Source: an uncultured Nitrospira sp.
Lineage (GTDB): Bacteria; Nitrospirota; Nitrospiria; Nitrospirales; Nitrospiraceae
Assembly (NCBI GenBank): GCA_946479785.1
Contig: CAMLHQ010000039.1
Coordinates: 1 to 29,014, forward strand
Direction: 5' to 3'
DNA length: 29,014 nucleotides
In this document: one piece after another, positions 25,232-29,014 of the stretch
Numbering within the stretch: the first letter of the stretch is position 1
How the letters are laid out: each line of letters opens with the position of its first letter
Made by a program: the position numbers and the translations under genes
Notes under the pieces: generated by a model
Seen by the model: the letters and a program-made list of their open reading frames with translations, nothing else
Told to the model about the DNA's origin: nothing
The model's database searches: none

Positions 25232-26137
25232 GTGCTAGCCATCCGCTTCCATGGCCGAGGTGGGCAGGGCGCCAAGACCGCGAGTCGGATCGCCGGCACG
25301 GCGGCTTTTCTCGAGGGCTATCACGCGCAGGACTCACCGATCTATGGAGCCGAGCGCCGTGGTGCGCCGGTGTCCGCCTTCACGCGTATCGACAAGGAGC
25401 CGATTCACGAGCGAGGCCTGATTTCCCGCCCCGACATTGTGATCGTCGCGGATGCCTCATTGATTGAGGATCCTGCCGCCCGCGTGCTTGACGGCGTGGA
25501 TCAACGTACCGTCGTGTTCGTCAACTCTCCTTTCGGTGCCGAGCAATTTCAAGCTCAGACTCCCCTCCCCGGCCGCCTAGTGACAATGAATCTGAACGAG
25601 ATGGCGCTCCAGCATTTCGGTAAACGAGGTGCGATCAGCGCATTGCTGGGTGCCGTCGCCTGTCGGCTGGCCGGGCTGCGTCGAGAATCCGGTCAAGAGG
25701 CGGTTGCGAGGGAGTTGGCGGAGCTTGGACTGTCTCCCTCGGTCGTTGAAAGTAACCGGGCCTTGGCGCTCCGCTGCTATGATGCCGTACAGACAGTGGT
25801 GATCGAAACCGGCGCGTGCCCGCCTTCCGCCACAGCACAGCTTTGGTCTCCGATCTATGAACCGCCTATAAGGGGAACCGCCGGTATTACAGTCGGACCC
25901 AATTCAGCGATCCGATCGATGAGCGGATGGCGAACGTTTCGCCCGGTCCTGCGCCCCGATCTATGCAATGGGTGCTGGCTCTGCTTCGCCAACTGCCCGG
26001 AGGGTGCCATTACGATCAAGCCGGACGGTAAACCCGCGGTCTACTATCCGCACTGCAAAGGCTGTCTGGATTGTGTGGAAGTCTGTCCGACCGATGCCAT
26101 GACCGCCGAGCGGGAGCCGCAAGGAGCGCAGTCATGA
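25232..26137 (+). CDS. porG: Pyruvate:ferredoxin oxidoreductase, fused gamma-delta subunit
   Basis: Cytoplasmic subunit of a 2-oxoacid:ferredoxin oxidoreductase that joins the gamma domain (residues about 1-185; opening FHGRGGQGAKTASRIAG, then YGAERRGAPV) to a ferredoxin-like delta domain (about 232-292). The delta part has two [4Fe-4S] motifs: C245, C248, C251, C255 in CNGCWLCFANCP and C275, C278, C281, C285 in CKGCLDCVEVCP. It starts at GTG 25232, with TGAGGAT upstream, and overlaps the alpha gene by four bases. In many organisms gamma and delta are separate genes; here one 301-residue chain does both. The enzyme could run either way: pyruvate to acetyl-CoA, or pyruvate synthesis in a reductive TCA cycle. 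The substrate (pyruvate) is inferred from family resemblance. Confidence 0.88.
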   Translation: MLAIRFHGRGGQGAKTASRIAGTAAFLEGYHAQDSPIYGAERRGAPVSAFTRIDKEPIHERGLISRPDIVIVADASLIEDPAARVLDGVDQRTVVFVNSPFGAEQFQAQTPLPGRLVTMNLNEMALQHFGKRGAISALLGAVACRLAGLRRESGQEAVARELAELGLSPSVVESNRALALRCYDAVQTVVIETGACPPSATAQLWSPIYEPPIRGTAGITVGPNSAIRSMSGWRTFRPVLRPDLCNGCWLCFANCPEGAITIKPDGKPAVYYPHCKGCLDCVEVCPTDAMTAEREPQGAQS

Positions 26138-27369
26138 AAGCCGAAATGATGACCGGCAACCTCGCGGCGGCCTGGGGCGCTCGTCTTGCCGATGTGGATT
26201 ATGTGCCCGCCTTTCCCATTACCCCGCAAACAGAAATCGTTGAAGCGCTGTCAAAGTGGTGCGCGAACGGCTCGCTGAACGCCCGTTTCGTGACCCTGGA
26301 CTCGGAACATTCGATGATGACCGCGGCGGGAGCCGCCTCGGCAACCGGGGCGCGCGTTTTCACTGCGACGTCCAGTCAAGGGCTCCTGCACGCCTTCGAA
26401 GTGCTGTACACCGTCGCGGGATGGCGAGTGCCGTTTGTGCTGGTGAATGTTTCACGAGCCCTGGCTTCGCCGATCACGCTGGAGCCCGATCACAATGACG
26501 TGTTGGCCGCGCGCGATTCCGGTTTTGTGCAGATCCATGCGGAGACTTGCCAGGAAGTGATGGACTCCGTTCTGATGGGCTATCACATCGCGGAAGATCC
26601 TCGAGTCTGTCTCCCGGTCATGGTCAACCTCGACGGGTTCGTGCTCTCGTTCACGCGTGAGCCGGTTATCCTGCCGGATCCGCAGATGGTGCGGGAGTTC
26701 TTGCCACCGTTTCGACCGGCGCACTTGGGATTCAAGGCCTCGGCACCTCATGCGCTGGGGACGGCCGTGCTCGGCGGAGCGACCTACAGTTACTTTCGGC
26801 ACCAGCTTCATCTGGCGTCCTTGAACGCACTTCAGGTGCACGAAGAAGCCGCCGTCGCGTTCGAACGGTTCTTTGGCCGCCGCTATGACGTCGTGGAAGG
26901 CTATCAGCTCGACGATGCCAAGGATGTGCTGGTCATGACCAACGCCTTTGCGAGCAAAGGTAAAGCGGCGGTGGACGCGGCTCGAGCAGAAGGCCGAAGA
27001 GTGGGATTGCTGCGCCTGCGCATGATCCGTCCCTGGCCCGCCGACGCGATCCGCCACGCTTTGCAAGGCCGTCGGGCTGTGGCGGTGCTTGACCAGAATT
27101 TGGCTCCCGGGCAGGGCGGCATTCTTTTCCAGGAGATCGCAGCCTGTCTCTACCATGAGGCCTTGCGGCCACAGGCGCTCTGTTCGTTCATCGGTGGACT
27201 GGGGGGAAAGAATCTTTCAGAGGGCGAATTCCGCGCCATCTTCGAACAGACGGCGGAAGCCGGCATCCGCGGAAAGGGCATCGGGCCCGTGCTCCTGTAC
27301 ACGGAAGCGGAGCATCGGGAGATGGAACAGTTGCAGTATCTCGCGCATGAACTCAAGACCGGCAAGTAA
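26134..27369 (+). CDS. porA: Pyruvate:ferredoxin oxidoreductase, alpha subunit
   Basis: A 411-residue subunit carrying the pyrimidine-binding and transketolase-C-like domains. The start at ATG 26134 overlaps the upstream stop (ATGA), with AAGGAG upstream. Key family features are the N-terminal MTGNLAAAWGARLADVDYVPAFPITPQTEI, DSEHSMMTAAGAASATGARVFTATSSQGL, the VNVSRALASPITLEPDHNDVLAARD segment, and later GLLRLRMIRPWP and VLDQNLAPGQGG. It pairs with beta to bind thiamine diphosphate and coenzyme A. The next gene follows eight bases after the stop. Confidence 0.92.
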   Translation: MKAEMMTGNLAAAWGARLADVDYVPAFPITPQTEIVEALSKWCANGSLNARFVTLDSEHSMMTAAGAASATGARVFTATSSQGLLHAFEVLYTVAGWRVPFVLVNVSRALASPITLEPDHNDVLAARDSGFVQIHAETCQEVMDSVLMGYHIAEDPRVCLPVMVNLDGFVLSFTREPVILPDPQMVREFLPPFRPAHLGFKASAPHALGTAVLGGATYSYFRHQLHLASLNALQVHEEAAVAFERFFGRRYDVVEGYQLDDAKDVLVMTNAFASKGKAAVDAARAEGRRVGLLRLRMIRPWPADAIRHALQGRRAVAVLDQNLAPGQGGILFQEIAACLYHEALRPQALCSFIGGLGGKNLSEGEFRAIFEQTAEAGIRGKGIGPVLLYTEAEHREMEQLQYLAHELKTGK

Positions 27370-27377
27370 GAAACGAC

Positions 27378-28325
27378 ATGGCCTGGGAACCGCACATCTT
27401 TAAAGAGCTGCATCAGATCCCTCGCGAGGAACATGTGTTCCCCGGAACGCCGCTCTGTGCCGGATGCGGAGGATTGGAGTCGTTGCGGTTTGCGTCCAAG
27501 ATACTCGGCAGCCACGTCGTCTATGTCAATGCGGCGGGGTGCATGACCAATCTGGCAACGTTCCCCTTTACACCGCTGGATGCCTCCTGGCTGTACACCA
27601 CGATGGGGTCGGCGCCGGCCGGCGCACAGGGCGTCCGCGATGCATTGGATGTCTTGATCGCGAAGGGACGGTTGCCGAAGGAAGAGGATGTAAGAGTCGT
27701 CGTCTTGGGCGGCGACGGCTCCACGTATGACATGGCCCTCTCGTCGACATCCGGGGCGATCACCAGAAAACTCGACTTCTACTATTTTTGCTATGACAAC
27801 GAGGCCTACGGCAATACGGGAGTGCAGCTCAGCCCGGCCACGCCATATGGTGCACGTACGACCACGTCGCCCTGTGCCGTGCAGCATCCGACGGGCACTG
27901 CGCAGGAGAAAAAGGATATCTTTGAAATCTGGCGCGCGCACAAACCGCCGTACATGGCGACGGTGTCGCCGCGGTTTCCACTCGACCTCGAAGAAAAATT
28001 TACCCGCGCGGCGAAATATCCCGGTCCTAAACTGTTCCTGGCGTTCGCTGCTTGCCCGACGGGCTGGCTGTTCGATCCGGCCTATACGCCGGACGTGGCA
28101 AGACTCGCAGTGGACTGCGGTCTCTGGCCGCTCAAGGAAGCCATCAATGGCGAGGTGGTGCACACGTACATTCCCAAGCTTCAGCCGGTTGAAGACTATC
28201 TCAAACTTCAGGGCCGTTTTCGACACCTGTTTGAGCCGACGGTCCAGCGCGACGCGATTGCCCACATTCAGAAGGGGGTCGATGTCTACTGGGCGCAGGT
28301 GAACAAGGCGGAACGAACGCCATGA
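27378..28325 (+). CDS. porB: Pyruvate:ferredoxin oxidoreductase, beta subunit
   Basis: A 315-residue ThDP-binding subunit. It has the [4Fe-4S] cysteines C27 and C30 (CAGCGG), C55 (NAAGCMTN) and a candidate fourth, C226 (AACPTGW). The ThDP/metal motif is GGDGSTYDMALSSTSGA (111-127) with D113, followed by CYDNEAYGNTGVQLS. This order and spacing are those of porB-type genes. No separate alpha/beta paralogue is nearby, so the set gamma-delta, alpha, beta is complete for a four-domain oxidoreductase. The ferredoxin partner is not in the window. A 38-base gap separates it from the next gene. Confidence 0.92.
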   Translation: MAWEPHIFKELHQIPREEHVFPGTPLCAGCGGLESLRFASKILGSHVVYVNAAGCMTNLATFPFTPLDASWLYTTMGSAPAGAQGVRDALDVLIAKGRLPKEEDVRVVVLGGDGSTYDMALSSTSGAITRKLDFYYFCYDNEAYGNTGVQLSPATPYGARTTTSPCAVQHPTGTAQEKKDIFEIWRAHKPPYMATVSPRFPLDLEEKFTRAAKYPGPKLFLAFAACPTGWLFDPAYTPDVARLAVDCGLWPLKEAINGEVVHTYIPKLQPVEDYLKLQGRFRHLFEPTVQRDAIAHIQKGVDVYWAQVNKAERTP

Positions 28326-28363
28326 TGACGCTAACCGATTGATTTGATTGAGAGAGGGCTGGA

Positions 28364-28888
28364 ATGCCTCGGAGTAAGCCTCTACCATTATATAGAGGGA
28401 AGCAACGCATCCAAGGACGAACGGTCTTTCTGTGCGTAACTGCTGTATTATTCGCAGGTTGCACAGAGGTCGAGCATCGTCAGGGGGAGCAGCGACCCAG
28501 CCCTAATCCCTATCTGACGCCAGACACCAGGCAGTCACTGCCGCTTTCGCCCTCAGCAGAAACAGAACATCGAGCGGTAATGTTGCAGCATTTGGAAACC
28601 ATTCAAGCGATCGTTAACGCGTTGGTCGAAGAAGACTATGAGTTGGCGAAAGGCCTGACCGAATCACACCTCGGATTCTTCATGCATCGTCAGGCGATGG
28701 CCCTACAGCAGCCGGAGAATTTCCCTTCCGCCTACCACGATTTGGCGATGGCCCATCACGAAGCGGCCGAAGAACTGGCTCGCATCATTCCGACAAAGGA
28801 TCTCAAGCAGATCATGCCAAGGATGAATAATGTGTTGAAGGCCTGCGTGGCCTGTCATCTCGAGTACAAAATCAGGGACCACTCATAA
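28364..28888 (+). CDS. Lipoprotein with a cytochrome c'-like (class II) domain
   Basis: A 174-residue envelope protein. The first 33 residues are a lipoprotein signal: a basic region, a hydrophobic stretch and C33 in LFAGC. A Pro/Ser-rich linker then leads to a four-helix-type region (about 66-172) with a single CVACH (C161, C164, H165) near the C-terminus. A C-terminal haem site following helices is the hallmark of class II cytochromes c (cytochrome c'), which bind NO or CO, or transfer electrons. The ATG at 28364 has GAGAGGGCTGG upstream. A hairpin lies early in its coding region. It precedes a hemerythrin-domain gene. Confidence 0.78.
   Translation: MPRSKPLPLYRGKQRIQGRTVFLCVTAVLFAGCTEVEHRQGEQRPSPNPYLTPDTRQSLPLSPSAETEHRAVMLQHLETIQAIVNALVEEDYELAKGLTESHLGFFMHRQAMALQQPENFPSAYHDLAMAHHEAAEELARIIPTKDLKQIMPRMNNVLKACVACHLEYKIRDHS
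28379..28398 (+). repeat. Inverted repeat just after the start of the cytochrome c'-like gene
   Basis: CCTCTA (28379-28384) pairs with TAGAGG (28393-28398) around an AT-rich eight-base loop, starting 15 bases after the start codon. Such a hairpin could modulate translation initiation, but its stem is short and it may be chance. Confidence 0.25.
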
Positions 28889-28903
28889 TATCCTGGAGGC
28901 ATC

Positions 28904-29014
28904 ATGAGTGAACAGCATACCATCAGCGCATTTTTTGAGCAGGACCACGATCGACTCGACGCCTTGTTCCAATCGTTCCAGGCGTTGAAACGTCATGACA
29001 TGGCGAAAGCGACG
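28904..29014 (+). CDS. Hemerythrin-like (HHE) domain protein, N-terminal fragment
   Basis: The window ends 37 codons into this frame. The ATG at 28904 follows CTGGAGGCATC, a strong ribosome site. The visible start, with FFEQDHDRLDALF and then a helical FQSFQALKRHD, matches the first helix of a hemerythrin/HHE cation-binding domain. In that fold, D-H and further histidines bind a di-iron centre that senses or carries O2 or NO. The remaining metal ligands lie beyond the window, so the call rests on the first motif alone. It is 15 bases after the cytochrome c'-like gene and probably co-transcribed. Confidence 0.7.
   Translation, partial: MSEQHTISAFFEQDHDRLDALFQSFQALKRHDMAKAT

Noticed and set aside
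27150..28388. Reverse-strand open frame (412 codons) opposite porB
   Set aside because: Long but antisense to a certain gene, with low-complexity Arg/His-rich translation.

Overview
The window looks like a stretch of a Nitrospira-type chromosome (phylum Nitrospirota). The reasons are moderately high GC, dense gene packing, a compact pyruvate:ferredoxin oxidoreductase with a fused gamma-delta subunit, many small c-type cytochromes, a DUF2934 protein, and abundant PAS/GAF histidine kinases beside single-domain receivers. This assignment is inference: there is no rRNA or other phylogenetic marker here. I support 34 genes (two cut by the window edges), all on the + strand. I see no tRNA, rRNA, CRISPR array, insertion sequence or integrase, and no gap of 300 bases without a gene.

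Layout. (1) 1-204: tail of a membrane protein. (2) 461-4049: acetate kinase and phosphoketolase, a pair that turns sugar phosphates into acetyl phosphate and then acetate plus ATP. (3) 4084-10472: ftsH overlapping a lipid-transport (Mla/MCE) operon (STAS-MlaE fusion, MlaF ATPase, MlaD, PqiC-like lipoprotein), then a VIT/CCC1-like membrane protein and an unrecognised membrane protein. (4) 10751-16466: a two-component block: Cache-GAF histidine kinase, stand-alone receiver, receiver-PAS3-HisKA_3 kinase, NarL-type response regulator. (5) 16666-18994: five small or odd genes: winged-helix-like protein, nucleotidyltransferase relative with a degraded nucleotide motif, DUF2934, Cys-rich zinc-knuckle-like protein, lone PAS-like protein. 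(6) 19261-24710: periplasmic redox island: monoheme cytochrome, DUF2892 membrane protein, TsdA-like thiosulfate dehydrogenase, OsmC-like protein, Tat-exported sulfite oxidase-type molybdoenzyme, diheme SorB-like cytochrome, triheme cytochrome, and monoheme cytochrome with a His/Gly/Cys tail. (7) 24911-28325: YtxH protein and the three Por genes (gamma-delta, alpha, beta). (8) 28364-29014: cytochrome c'-like lipoprotein and the start of a hemerythrin-domain protein.

How the parts may work together. The acetyl-phosphate branch and Por both feed or drain the acetyl pool. FtsH and Mla maintain the envelope. The redox island has nine CXXCH haem sites and the predicted enzymes to oxidise thiosulfate to tetrathionate and sulfite to sulfate, passing electrons to periplasmic cytochromes. 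Matching sigma-54-type -24/-12 elements lie about 42 bases before the first cytochrome gene and before the YtxH-Por block, so the two may share a regulatory input. The sulfur-oxidising island and its paired promoters are the most interesting part of the window.
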